From Nocardioides sp. SYSU D00065 (GTDB lineage Bacteria > Actinomycetota > Actinomycetes > Propionibacteriales > Nocardioidaceae): 64,000 bases of DNA. Below are positions 56,744 through 64,000 of this stretch, piece after piece. The translations under genes and the position numbers were made by a program. The notes beneath the pieces were generated by a model. That model saw only the letters and a list, made by a program, of their open reading frames with translations, had not been told where the DNA came from and made no database searches. How positions within the stretch are numbered: the first letter of the stretch is position 1; each line of letters opens with the position of its first letter. The stretch spans positions 1,364,001-1,428,000 of the forward strand of contig NZ_JAFMSX010000001.1 in NCBI RefSeq assembly GCF_017916425.1. Reading direction: 5' to 3'.

Positions 56744-57295
56744 CGAGCGGTGCGTGAGCCACATCTTCCCTGTGGGAGGGGTGGGTCACGCACCGCTCGA
56801 GGCGTTCGGGTCGGGACTGGCGATGCCCGGGCCAGCGGTGGCCCAGCCACATCCCGAGGCTCCACAATGTGGCTCACACACCGCCCCACGGCGTACGGCG
56901 CACGACCCCCGCACCAGCGGTGGCTCAGCCACATCCGGGGGGTTCAGGATGTGGCTCACACACCGCCCCACGGCGTACGGCGCACGACGCCCGCACCAGC
57001 GGTGGCCCAGCCACACCCCGAGGCTCCAGAATGTGGCTCACACACCGCCCCCACGGTCAGCGGGGCACGACCCCCGGGCCAGCGGTGGCCCAGCCACAAC
57101 CGGAGCCTCCAGGATGTGGCTCACACACCGCCCAGCGGCCAGCGACGCACGACCCCCGCACCAGCGGTGCCCCAGCCACAACCCGAGGCTCCAGGATGTG
57201 GCTCACACACCGCCCCACGGCGTACGACGCACGACCCCCGCACCAGCGGTGCCCCAGCCACAACCCGAGCCTCCAGGATGTGGCTCACACACCGC
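56744..57295. repeat. Array A2: seven 82-bp palindromic repeats
   Basis: Units start at 56747, 56835, 56917, 56999, 57082, 57164 and 57246 (period 82-83 after the first). The core geometry is as in array A1: GCGGTG, 5 nt, GCCACAT, 14-nt loop, ATGTGGC, 5 nt, CACCGC. The loop here is CCCGAGGCTCCAnn. The first unit is a longer perfect hairpin (14-bp arms 56744-56757 and 56786-56799). This fills the 611-base gap between the convergent symporter and aldolase genes; no gene seen. Confidence 0.95.
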
Positions 57296-57324
57296 CCAGC
57301 GGCGGGCGAGCCGAGCCGGCGAGC

Positions 57325-58359
57325 TCAGCCCGCCAGCGACGTACCGGCGGAGCGGAGGTTCTGGCACGCCTCGACGATGCGAGCGGCCATCCCGGCCTCG
57401 GCCGCCTTGCCCCACGCCCGCGGGTCGTAGAGCTTCTTGTTGCCGACCTCGCCGTCGACCTTCAGCACGCCGTCGTAGTTGGCGAACATGTGGGCCGCGA
57501 CCGGGCGCGTGAAGGCGTACTGGGTGTCGGTGTCGACGTTCATCTTCACCACGCCGAAGTCGACCGCGTCGCTGATCTCCTGGGCGGTCGAGCCCGAGCC
57601 GCCGTGGAAGACGAGGTCGAAGGGACGCGCGTCGGCGCCGAGGCCGAGCTCGGACGCGGCGGCCTCCTGCGCGGTCTTGAGGATCTCGGGGCGCAGCTTG
57701 ACGTTTCCCGGCTTGTAGACGCCGTGCACGTTGCCGAAGGTGAGGGCGGTCATGTAGCGCCCGCGCTCGCCGGCGCCGAGGGCCTTGACCGTGGCGATCG
57801 CGTCCTCGGGGGTCGTGTAGAGCTGGTCGTTGATCTCGTTGGCGACACCGTCCTCCTCGCCGCCGACGACACCCACCTCGATCTCGAGGATGATCTGGGC
57901 CGCCGCGCACTTGGCGAGCAGCTCCTCGGCGATCTGCAGGTTCTCCTCCAGCGGCACCGCGGAGCCGTCCCACATGTGCGACTGGAACAGCGGCGCCTCA
58001 CCCCGCGAGACGCGCTCGGCGGAGATGTCGAGCAGCGGGCGCACGAAGCCGTCGAGCTTGTCCTGGGGGCAGTGGTCGGTGTGCAGCGCGATGTTGACCG
58101 GGTAGTTCTTCGCGACCTCGGCGGCGTACGCCGCGAAGGCGACCGAGCCGGTGACCATGTCCTTGACGCTCGGCCCGGAGAGGTACTCCGCGCCGCCGGT
58201 GGAGATCTGGATGATGCCGTCGGAGCCGGCATCGGCGAAGCCCTTCAGCGCCGCGTTGAGGGTCTGGGAGGACGACACGTTGATGGCCGGGTAGGCGAAG
58301 GACTTCTCCTTCGCGGCGTCCAGCATCTGGGCGTACACCTCGGGGGTGGCGATGGGCAT
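57325..58359 (-). CDS. fba: Class II fructose-bisphosphate aldolase
   Basis: A 344-residue zinc aldolase of glycolysis and gluconeogenesis. IALHTDHCPQDKLDGFV holds the zinc His and catalytic Asp, EIEVGVVGGEEDGV the Glu ligand, LTFGNVHGVYKPGNVKL a second His, and FHGGSGSTAQEI the third His and phosphate site. AGG-AGA upstream of ATG 58359 gives a good ribosome site. Confidence 0.97.
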   Translation of the reverse strand: MPIATPEVYAQMLDAAKEKSFAYPAINVSSSQTLNAALKGFADAGSDGIIQISTGGAEYLSGPSVKDMVTGSVAFAAYAAEVAKNYPVNIALHTDHCPQDKLDGFVRPLLDISAERVSRGEAPLFQSHMWDGSAVPLEENLQIAEELLAKCAAAQIILEIEVGVVGGEEDGVANEINDQLYTTPEDAIATVKALGAGERGRYMTALTFGNVHGVYKPGNVKLRPEILKTAQEAAASELGLGADARPFDLVFHGGSGSTAQEISDAVDFGVVKMNVDTDTQYAFTRPVAAHMFANYDGVLKVDGEVGNKKLYDPRAWGKAAEAGMAARIVEACQNLRSAGTSLAG

Positions 58360-58397
58360 CGGGAGATCTCCTCTGCAGCGGTCCGACAGACGTTGCC

Positions 58398-58403
58398 ACC
58401 CTA
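58398..58403 (-). promoter_or_regulatory. -10 box of fba
   Basis: TAGGGT on the minus strand, giving a leader of about 30 bases with a Shine-Dalgarno sequence, unlike its leaderless neighbours. Confidence 0.45.
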
Positions 58404-58453
58404 GTGGCTACGGGTGGGTCCGGGACGGGCTCGCCCTCGTCGAGCCTCGGGCC

Positions 58454-58459
58454 TAGGTT
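58454..58459 (+). promoter_or_regulatory. -10 box of secreted septum-formation-like gene (leaderless)
   Basis: TAGGTT, 7 bases before ATG 58467. Confidence 0.55.
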
Positions 58460-58466
58460 GGCGACC

Positions 58467-59216
58467 ATGACACGACGACTGGCGCGCTGCGCCGTCCTGG
58501 CCGTCCTGGCGGGCCTGCTGGCGACCGCTCCCACGAGCGCCGGCGCCGGGGCGGCCACCGCGTCCGCGGACCCCCTGCTGGGCGCCCCGGCCGTCGGCGC
58601 CTGTTTCGACCTGAGCGCCGCAGAGCTCGCCGCCGCGTCCTACACCGACGAGCCGGTGGCCTGCTCGTCCGAGCACACCTCGACCGTCATCGCCGTCGCG
58701 GCGCTGCCGGACCGGCTCGACCACGACAGCCGGCGGCTGCCGAGGTTCGCCCTCCGGACCTGCCTGGAGGCCCAGGCCACCGCACTCGGCACCTCGCAGA
58801 CCCGGATGCGGCTGACGGCGTACGACGTCGGCTACTTCGTCCCGACCCCGGAGCAGCGGCTCGCCGGCGCCCGGTGGCTGCGGTGCGACCTCGTGCTGGG
58901 CGCCGCCACGGACCTCCAGCCGCTGCCCCGCCGGTTCGAGGTCGGGACGTACCCGTTCGCCCGGTCGGTGTCGCGCTGCCTGGCCGGACGTGACTTCCAC
59001 GTCACGGTGTGCTCCGCGGAGCACACGCACCGGGCCACCGGCGCGGTCGCGGTCCGCGCCCCGCGCTACCCGAGCCAGCGCGCCTGGCAGCGCCTCGGCA
59101 CGGAGCGGTGCCGCTCGGCGACGACCGGCCTGACCTACCGCTTCGGCTGGCCGTCGAAGCTCGCCTGGAAGGCGGGCGAGCGGACGCTGGTCTGCTACAC
59201 GCAGACGCGCCGCTAG
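58467..59216 (+). CDS. Secreted septum-formation-family-like protein
   Basis: 249 residues with a signal peptide at 1-35. Mature part: two halves with GACFDLSAAELAAASYTDEPVACSSEHTSTVIAV and VSRCLAGRDFHVTVCSAEHTHRATGAVAV, the paired Cys and CS.EHT motif of the Septum_form family (PF13845-like). Six or more cysteines suggest disulfides. The TAG stop interlocks with that of the converging methyltransferase gene (CTAG). Role in division is only by family name. Confidence 0.8.
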   Translation: MTRRLARCAVLAVLAGLLATAPTSAGAGAATASADPLLGAPAVGACFDLSAAELAAASYTDEPVACSSEHTSTVIAVAALPDRLDHDSRRLPRFALRTCLEAQATALGTSQTRMRLTAYDVGYFVPTPEQRLAGARWLRCDLVLGAATDLQPLPRRFEVGTYPFARSVSRCLAGRDFHVTVCSAEHTHRATGAVAVRAPRYPSQRAWQRLGTERCRSATTGLTYRFGWPSKLAWKAGERTLVCYTQTRR

Positions 59217-59911
59217 CCGCGCCAGGCGTCGTCGCCGCCGAGGTCGGCGTACGTCCGGACCCAGGTGTGCATGGCGATCGCCGCGGCCGAGCTGGCGTTG
59301 ATCGAGCGGGTCGAGCCGAACTGGGCGATCGAGAAGGTGCCGTCGCAGACCTCGCGGGCACTCTCGGAGAGCCCGGGGCCCTCCTGGCCGAACAGGAAGC
59401 ACACCCGGCGCGGCAGCTCCATCGTCTCCAGGTGCAGCGAGCCGGGCAGGTTGTCGATGCCCAGCAGCCGCACGGGGCCGCCGGACTCCGCAGGGATCGC
59501 GTGCAGGTACGCCGCCAGCGCCGCCGCGTCGCGGTGGTGGCGCACGTGCTGGTAGCGGTCGGTCACCATCGCGCCGCGTCGGTTCCAGCGACGGTTGCCG
59601 ACGATGTGGACCTCCGCGGCGAGGAACGCGTTGGCGGTCCGCACGATCGTGCCGATGTTGAAGTCGTGCTGCCAGTTCTCGATGGCGACGTGGAAGTCGT
59701 GCCGGCGGGTGTCGAGGTCGGCGACGATCGCCTCCAGCGTCCAGTAGCGGTAGCGGTCGACGACGTTGCGGCGATCGCCCCCGCGCAGCAGCTCGGGGTC
59801 CCACTGGTCGCCCTCGGGCCACGGGCCCTTCCACGGACCCACCCCCACCTCCGCCGGCCCGTGCGGCATCGGGTCGTACGGCGCCCGCTCCTCCTGCTCC
59901 TCGGCCGGCAC
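59213..59911 (-). CDS. TrmH/SpoU-family RNA 2'-O-methyltransferase
   Basis: About 232 residues from GTG 59911 (an ATG at 59869 is also possible). SPOUT motifs: NIGTIVRTANAFLA (motif 1), FGQEGPGLS (motif 2), FGSTRSINASSAAAIAMHTW (motif 3 in the trefoil knot). It methylates a tRNA or rRNA ribose; the target is unknown. It begins 8 bases after the DedA stop and so is likely co-transcribed. Confidence 0.92.
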   Translation of the reverse strand: MPAEEQEERAPYDPMPHGPAEVGVGPWKGPWPEGDQWDPELLRGGDRRNVVDRYRYWTLEAIVADLDTRRHDFHVAIENWQHDFNIGTIVRTANAFLAAEVHIVGNRRWNRRGAMVTDRYQHVRHHRDAAALAAYLHAIPAESGGPVRLLGIDNLPGSLHLETMELPRRVCFLFGQEGPGLSESAREVCDGTFSIAQFGSTRSINASSAAAIAMHTWVRTYADLGGDDAWRG

Positions 59912-59918
59912 GACGGGC

Positions 59919-60584
59919 TCAGCGGGTCGGCGGGCCGGGTCGGCTGCGCATCGACCTGATGCGCAGCAGCACCCACCACGCCACCGCCAGCACGACGGTG
60001 ACGATGACGATCTTCTGGAACGTGCCGGCATAGGTCTCGACCAGGTGCCACTGCTCGCCGAGGTGGTAGCCGGCGAGCACGAAGATGGTGTTCCAGATGG
60101 CGCTGCCGGCGAGCGTCAGGCCGAGGAACTGCAGCATCGGCATCCGCTCGATCCCGGCGGGCAGGGAGATCAGGCTGCGGAAGATCGGGATCATCCGCCC
60201 GAAGAAGACGGCCTTGCGACCGTGCTTGGCGAACCACTCCTCGGTCCGCTCGAGGTCCGAGGTCTTGGTGAGCGGCAGCCGGTCCCAGATCCAGTACATC
60301 CGGTCGCGGCCGAAGAGCGCCCCGAGCTGGTAGAGGGCGAACGCGCCCACGACCGAGCCGACGGTCGTCCAGAGCAGCGCCTCGGCCAGGCTGAACGAGC
60401 CCCGGCTCGCGGTGAAGCCGGCGAGCGGCAGGATCACCTCGCTCGGCAGCGGCGGGAACAGGTTCTCCAGCGCGATGACGAGGGCGGCACCGACGGGCCC
60501 GAGGCGCTCCATCACGTCGACGGCCCACCCCGCTACGCCATCGAGCTCGGCACCGGGCTGGGCGGCGAAGACGCGGAAGAGCAC
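59919..60584 (-). CDS. DedA family membrane protein
   Basis: 221 residues with about five helices. LENLFPPLPSEVILPLAGF is the DedA signature. FFGRMIPIFRSLISLPAGIERMPM (longer in the protein) has the family Arg and G-x-x-x-M block. DedA/VTT proteins move lipids such as undecaprenyl phosphate across the membrane. GTG 60584 is 6 bases after TAGGGT. Confidence 0.94.
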   Translation of the reverse strand: MLFRVFAAQPGAELDGVAGWAVDVMERLGPVGAALVIALENLFPPLPSEVILPLAGFTASRGSFSLAEALLWTTVGSVVGAFALYQLGALFGRDRMYWIWDRLPLTKTSDLERTEEWFAKHGRKAVFFGRMIPIFRSLISLPAGIERMPMLQFLGLTLAGSAIWNTIFVLAGYHLGEQWHLVETYAGTFQKIVIVTVVLAVAWWVLLRIRSMRSRPGPPTR

Positions 60585-60590
60585 GCAGAG

Positions 60591-60596
60591 ACCCTA
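60591..60596 (-). promoter_or_regulatory. -10 box of DedA gene (leaderless)
   Basis: TAGGGT on the minus strand, 6 bases before GTG 60584. Confidence 0.55.
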
Positions 60597-60614
60597 GATG
60601 ACCGGCCCGCGGAC

Positions 60615-61148
60615 TCAGCCGGCGGCGCGTACGGCGTCCAGGTCCGCCCGAGTGAGGACGGAGCGGACGTCGAGGGCGACGTCGGCCAGGGGGTTCTCCC
60701 CCACGGGCGAGCGGTCGATCGCGCAGACCACGACCTCCACGATCGCGCCCGCCTCGCGCAGCGCGCGGGTGGCGTCCCGCACGGCGCCGCCGGTGGTCAC
60801 CACGTCCTCGATCAGCGTGACGCGCCGACCCGCGACGTCCGGGCCCTCGGCGAGCTTGCAGGTGCCGTACTCCTTGGCCTGCTTGCGCACGAACAGCGCC
60901 GGCAGGCCGGTCTTCGCCGAGACCATCGTGGCGATCGGGACACCGCCCAGCTCGAGGCCCCCGAGCAGCTCGGCGTCCTCCGGCAGCAGGTCGAGCATCC
61001 GGGTCGCGACGCGGTCGAGCAGCGCCGGCTGGGACTCGAAGAGGTACTTGTCGAAGTAGGTGTCGGCGACCTGGCCGGACCGCAGGACGAACTCCCCGGT
61101 CAGGCGGCAGGCCGCGTCGATGTCGCGTGCGAGCGTCTCGTCAACCAC
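60615..61148 (-). CDS. pyrE: Orotate phosphoribosyltransferase
   Basis: A 177-residue enzyme of pyrimidine synthesis joining orotate and PRPP. PRPP motif VTLIEDVVTTGGAVRDAT (about 108-125), RKQAKEYGTCKLAEG (flexible loop with catalytic Lys), GGLELGGVPIATMVSAKTG. GTG 61148 follows TAGGCT by 6 bases. It may share a transcript with DedA downstream. Confidence 0.96.
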   Translation of the reverse strand: MVDETLARDIDAACRLTGEFVLRSGQVADTYFDKYLFESQPALLDRVATRMLDLLPEDAELLGGLELGGVPIATMVSAKTGLPALFVRKQAKEYGTCKLAEGPDVAGRRVTLIEDVVTTGGAVRDATRALREAGAIVEVVVCAIDRSPVGENPLADVALDVRSVLTRADLDAVRAAG

Positions 61149-61154
61149 GACCGC

Positions 61155-61160
61155 AGCCTA
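61155..61160 (-). promoter_or_regulatory. -10 box of pyrE (leaderless)
   Basis: TAGGCT on the minus strand, 6 bases before GTG 61148. Confidence 0.6.
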
Positions 61161-61183
61161 GCGACGGCCCCGACGGGCGTGCG

Positions 61184-61861
61184 TCAGCGTGTGCGCGGCT
61201 CGCGCGAGGACAGGCGCCCGAACGCCACCAGCCGGTCGTCGGTGTGGAACAGCTCCGAGCACGTCGTGAGGGTCAGCAGCCGCTGACCGGGGCGCTGTTC
61301 GGGCTGCACGCCGCCGTCGGGGTTCTCCGGCAGCTCGTCGAGCACCCAGCCGGCGGTGAAGGGCACCGTCAGGTCGTCGCCTCCGGTGTCCAGGACGTAG
61401 GTGTAGGTCCAGCGCGCGGTCTCGACGACGACCTCGTCCCCCGGCTGCAGCTCCGGCATCGCGCGCAGCGGCTCGCCGTGGGTCACCCGGTGCGCCGCCA
61501 GGGCGAAGTTGCCGCGACCGCCCGGCCGCGCCCCATCGGTGAAGCGGCCGAAGCCTGCCGCCAGCACGGCGTCCGAGGTGCCCTCGAGCAGCGGGACCGC
61601 GTAGTCCTCGCCGAAGCGCGGGATCCGCACGACCGCCGAGACCCGGCCGTGGTCGGTGTCCACGGCCTGCTCGACCCTCGAGCCGTCCGCCTGCACCCAC
61701 GCCTGCTCGACCTCGTCCACCAGAGCGCGATGGGTGCGCTGGGCGACGACGTTGGTGCCCCACACCTGCCACACCACGTAGCCCCCGAGCACGAGCCCGG
61801 CCACCACCATCAGGGCCCCCACCCGGCCCAGCCAGCGGGTGCGGACGGTCGGCTCGGCCAT
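61184..61861 (-). CDS. Class E sortase
   Basis: A 225-residue transpeptidase with one N-terminal helix (GALMVVAGLVLGGYVVWQVW). The catalytic triad is intact: His in ALAAHRVTHGEPL, Cys in LTLTTCSELFH and Arg in DDRLVAFGRL. Class E sortases attach LAxTG-type substrates to the cell wall. No substrate gene is next to it. It serves as an in-window comparison for the degenerate sortase at 5.3-6.2 kb. Confidence 0.95.
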   Translation of the reverse strand: MAEPTVRTRWLGRVGALMVVAGLVLGGYVVWQVWGTNVVAQRTHRALVDEVEQAWVQADGSRVEQAVDTDHGRVSAVVRIPRFGEDYAVPLLEGTSDAVLAAGFGRFTDGARPGGRGNFALAAHRVTHGEPLRAMPELQPGDEVVVETARWTYTYVLDTGGDDLTVPFTAGWVLDELPENPDGGVQPEQRPGQRLLTLTTCSELFHTDDRLVAFGRLSSREPRTR

Positions 61862-61879
61862 GCCCGCAGTCTGCCGCAC

Positions 61880-61885
61880 TAGCCT
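61880..61885 (+). promoter_or_regulatory. -10 box of aminotransferase gene (leaderless)
   Basis: TAGCCT, 7 bases before ATG 61893. Confidence 0.6.
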
Positions 61886-61892
61886 GGCGGGC

Positions 61893-63065
61893 ATGCCGCT
61901 GTCCGCCCGCCTGGCCCACCTCCCGCCGACCGTCTTCAGCGAGATGTCGGCGCTCGCGCTGCGCACCGGCGCGCTCAACCTGGGGCAGGGGTTCCCCGAC
62001 GTCGACGGCCCGCCGTCGGTCGTCGCGGCCGCCCAGGCGGCGCTCGAGGCGGGCGCCAACCAGTACGCCCCCGGCATCGGGGTGCCGGCCCTCCGCTCCG
62101 CGATCGCGCGCCACCAGCAACGCCACTACGGCCTCGACCCGGACCCCGACCGCGAGGTCGTGGTGACCACCGGGTGCACCGAGGCCATCGCCGCCGCCCT
62201 TCTCGGCCTCGTCGACCCCGGGGACGAGGTGGTCGTGCTCGAGCCCTACTACGACTCCTACGTCGCGATGCTGGACATGTGTGGTGCCAGGCGGCGCCCG
62301 GTGACGCTGCGGTCGCCGGACTTCCGGCCCGACCTCGACGAGCTGCGGGCGGCGGTGACCGACCGGACCAAGGCGATCCTGCTCAACACCCCGCACAACC
62401 CCACCGGCACGGTGCTCACGCGCGAGGAGCTCCAGGTCGTGGCGGACCTGGCCATCGAGCACGACGTCGTCGTGGTGACCGACGAGGTCTACGAGCACCT
62501 CGTCTTCGACGACGCCCGCTCGGCCGAGGGCCACGTGCCGATCGCGACGCTGCCCGGCATGTGGGAGCGCACGCTGACGCTCTCCAGCGCAGGCAAGTCG
62601 TACTCCTTCACCGGCTGGAAGGTCGGCTGGGCCACCGGGCCGGCGCCGCTCGTCCAGGCGGTGCTGGCCGCCAAGCAGTGGCTGACGTTCACCTCCGGAG
62701 CACCGCTGCAGCCGGCGGTCGCGCACGCGCTCGACCACGAGCCGGACTGGCCGCGGGCGCTGGCGCGGGACCTACAGCAGCGCCGCGACCTGCTGTGCGC
62801 CGGGCTGGCCGCGGCCGGGCTGACGCCCCGCGTGCCGGAGGGCACCTACTTCGTCACCACCGACGTCACCCACCTCGGGTGGGCCGACGGTCGCGAGCTC
62901 TGCCTGGCGCTGCCCGAGCGCGCCGGGGTCGTCGCCATCCCCACGCAGGGGTTCTACGACGACGCCGACGCAGGTCACCAGCTCGTGCGGTGGGCCTTCT
63001 GCAAGCAGCCGGACGTCATCCGCGAGGGCGTACGCCGGCTGGCCGCGGCCGACCTCGCCCGCTGA
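61893..63065 (+). CDS. Class I/II aminotransferase (DapC/kynurenine-oxoglutarate type)
   Basis: A 390-residue PLP enzyme, fold type I. LNLGQGFPDVDGP and NQYAPGIGVPALRSAIA are typical of the kynurenine aminotransferase/DapC group. TTGCTEAIAAALLG, NTPHNPTGTVL, DEVYEHLVF and the PLP lysine in SSAGKSYSFTGWKVGW follow. It may serve lysine synthesis (N-succinyl-diaminopimelate) or methionine and aromatic transamination; the sequence alone does not decide. Confidence 0.93.
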   Translation: MPLSARLAHLPPTVFSEMSALALRTGALNLGQGFPDVDGPPSVVAAAQAALEAGANQYAPGIGVPALRSAIARHQQRHYGLDPDPDREVVVTTGCTEAIAAALLGLVDPGDEVVVLEPYYDSYVAMLDMCGARRRPVTLRSPDFRPDLDELRAAVTDRTKAILLNTPHNPTGTVLTREELQVVADLAIEHDVVVVTDEVYEHLVFDDARSAEGHVPIATLPGMWERTLTLSSAGKSYSFTGWKVGWATGPAPLVQAVLAAKQWLTFTSGAPLQPAVAHALDHEPDWPRALARDLQQRRDLLCAGLAAAGLTPRVPEGTYFVTTDVTHLGWADGRELCLALPERAGVVAIPTQGFYDDADAGHQLVRWAFCKQPDVIREGVRRLAAADLAR

Positions 63066-63074
63066 GTCGCGACC

Positions 63075-63848
63075 TCAGCGGCCCGGGTACTCCCGCGGCG
63101 GATACTCCGACCCGCCGTCGGCCGGCGGCTGCTGCTGGCCGTAGGGGTCACCGCTCGACGGGTACGTCGTGCCGCCCTGCTGGCCACCGTACGGGCTGCC
63201 GTACGGGCTGCCGTACTGCTCGGGCTGGTAGCCGGAGGAGCCGCCCGGGTAGCCGCCGGACCCGGCGTCCGAGCCCTTGAACCAGGCGCCCGCACCGCCT
63301 ACGAACAGCAGCACGATCGTCGCGAGCGCCGCGAGGAGCGTGACGGCCGTGATGGCGCTGGCGATGCCTAGCAGCGACAGCAGCGCTGCGGCGGCGCTCG
63401 AGATCACGAGCAGGATCCGGGCGACGCCGGAGCGGCGCAGCACGAACACGGCCAGGACGATCGCGATGACCGACCACACCACGACGCCGAACAGGATCGC
63501 GACCGTCACGCCGTAGGCCTGGTCGATGTCGTAGTCGAGGTCCTGGAACTCGGGCGTCCTCTCCATCTCGGCGATGATCTGGTCGCGCGCGACGACGAGC
63601 GCCAGGGCGATCAGGCCGAACAGCAGCGCGGTGAGCGCCGAGAACACGATCGCGATCCACGCAGCCGCGGTGACCGTGCCGGGGCGACGGCCCGTGGGCT
63701 GCGAGGCGTTGGCCGGCTGGTGGCCGTAGGGGCTCTGGCCGTAGGACGGCTGCTGGCCGTAGGCGCCGCCCTGTCCGTAGGGGCTCGATCCCGAGGACTC
63801 GGGCTGGCCGTAGGGAGTGTGGGTGGGTCCGGGCTCCTGGTCGCTCAT
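63075..63848 (-). CDS. Proline/tyrosine/glycine-rich-flanked tetraspanning membrane protein
   Basis: 257 residues. N-terminal repeats of PYGQ type (SSPYGQGGAYGQQPSYGQSPYG) and C-terminal repeats (YGSPYGSPYGGQQGG) flank four helices (about 56-80, 112-135, 139-160, 165-190). Low-complexity tails of this kind occur in many actinobacterial membrane proteins with DUF4190-like cores. No catalytic motif is seen. Confidence 0.82.
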   Translation of the reverse strand: MSDQEPGPTHTPYGQPESSGSSPYGQGGAYGQQPSYGQSPYGHQPANASQPTGRRPGTVTAAAWIAIVFSALTALLFGLIALALVVARDQIIAEMERTPEFQDLDYDIDQAYGVTVAILFGVVVWSVIAIVLAVFVLRRSGVARILLVISSAAAALLSLLGIASAITAVTLLAALATIVLLFVGGAGAWFKGSDAGSGGYPGGSSGYQPEQYGSPYGSPYGGQQGGTTYPSSGDPYGQQQPPADGGSEYPPREYPGR

Positions 63849-63882
63849 GGTCCCTATCTCACCATGTCGCCGGTCACGCGCG

Positions 63883-63999
63883 TCAGTGCTGCGTGGGGGG
63901 TACCTCGAGCGCGAACCACCGGCGCACCTCGTCACGGCGCAGGCACACCACCGTCGTCACGGCCGCCGCCGCCGGCACCAGCACGACCGGGAGGGTGAG
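63883..63999 (-). CDS. C-terminal fragment of a gene running off the window
   Basis: Reading the minus strand from the window end gives LTLPVVLVPAAAAVTTVVCL, then RRDEVRRWFALEVPPTQH and a TGA stop at 63883-63885. The fragment has a hydrophobic helix and a charged tail, so the gene probably encodes a membrane protein. Too short to name. Confidence 0.6.
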   Translation of the reverse strand, partial: LTLPVVLVPAAAAVTTVVCLRRDEVRRWFALEVPPTQH

Positions 64000-64000
64000 C

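Noticed and set aside
56744..57295. CRISPR array
   Set aside because: The repeats are regular, but the between-repeat sequence is also repeated, the units are palindromic 82-mers and no cas gene is in the window.
61184..61861. Second degenerate sortase
   Set aside because: His, Cys and Arg are all present in the expected motifs, so this one should be active.

Overview
The window is chromosomal DNA from a high-GC Gram-positive actinobacterium. The gene families (DUF3073, DUF3151, DUF3817, valine dehydrogenase, class E sortase, WXG100/EspC-like proteins), the heavy use of GTG starts and the leaderless TAnnnT promoters point to Propionibacteriales, most likely Nocardioides or a close relative. 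This is inference from gene content; there is no 16S or other marker here.

Layout. 1-2.4 kb: a cytochrome P450-like gene overlapping a soluble GAF histidine kinase, then tRNA-Phe. 2.6-12.8 kb (minus strand): an expanded phosphate-uptake locus, pstC-pstA-pstS, a large second membrane-anchored PstS-like protein, a sortase-fold protein that has lost its catalytic residues, a third secreted PstS-like protein with Ig-like domains, and pstB. A PHO-box-like direct repeat lies upstream of pstC. 13-20 kb: a hypothetical propeller-like protein, valine dehydrogenase, DUF3073, purM, purF, an SDR and a SRPBCC protein. 20.2-27.3 kb: an M20 peptidase, a GNAT, a sterol-carrier-fold protein, an alpha/beta hydrolase and a WYL regulator divergent from an ABC exporter across a perfect 12-bp palindromic operator. 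27.3-35.8 kb: purL and purSQ flank a small group of type VII-secretion-like substrates and a secreted DUF1906/peptidoglycan-binding protein. 35.9-49.2 kb: DUF72, acyl-CoA ligase, purC, an MFS exporter, purB-DUF402-purD, a Ser/Thr kinase fused to an FG-GAP ectodomain, and purA. 49.4-64 kb: a diacylglycerol-kinase-like enzyme, a LuxR-type regulator, class I LysRS, a thioesterase, DUF3151, a DUF3311-symporter pair, fructose-bisphosphate aldolase, a TrmH methyltransferase, DedA, pyrE, class E sortase, an aminotransferase and a membrane protein. A gene fragment runs off the end.

Function. Much of de novo purine synthesis is here (purF, D, L/Q/S, M, C, B, A), nearly all on the minus strand and split into small transcription units with accessory genes. 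Steps encoded by purN, purE/K and purH are not in the window. Many genes start 5-8 bases after a TAnnnT hexamer, the signature of leaderless actinobacterial transcripts. In several tandem pairs the TAG stop codon of one gene is also the first half of the next gene's -10 box.

Most unusual non-coding content: two arrays of one 82-bp palindromic repeat family (20.2-20.6 kb and 56.7-57.3 kb) with the same 50-nt hairpin geometry; a duplicated long hairpin between two convergent genes at 27.0-27.2 kb; and a third dispersed palindromic module near 22.1, 36.9 and 42.3 kb. The most unusual coding content is the Pst locus carrying extra anchored binding proteins and a degenerate sortase.
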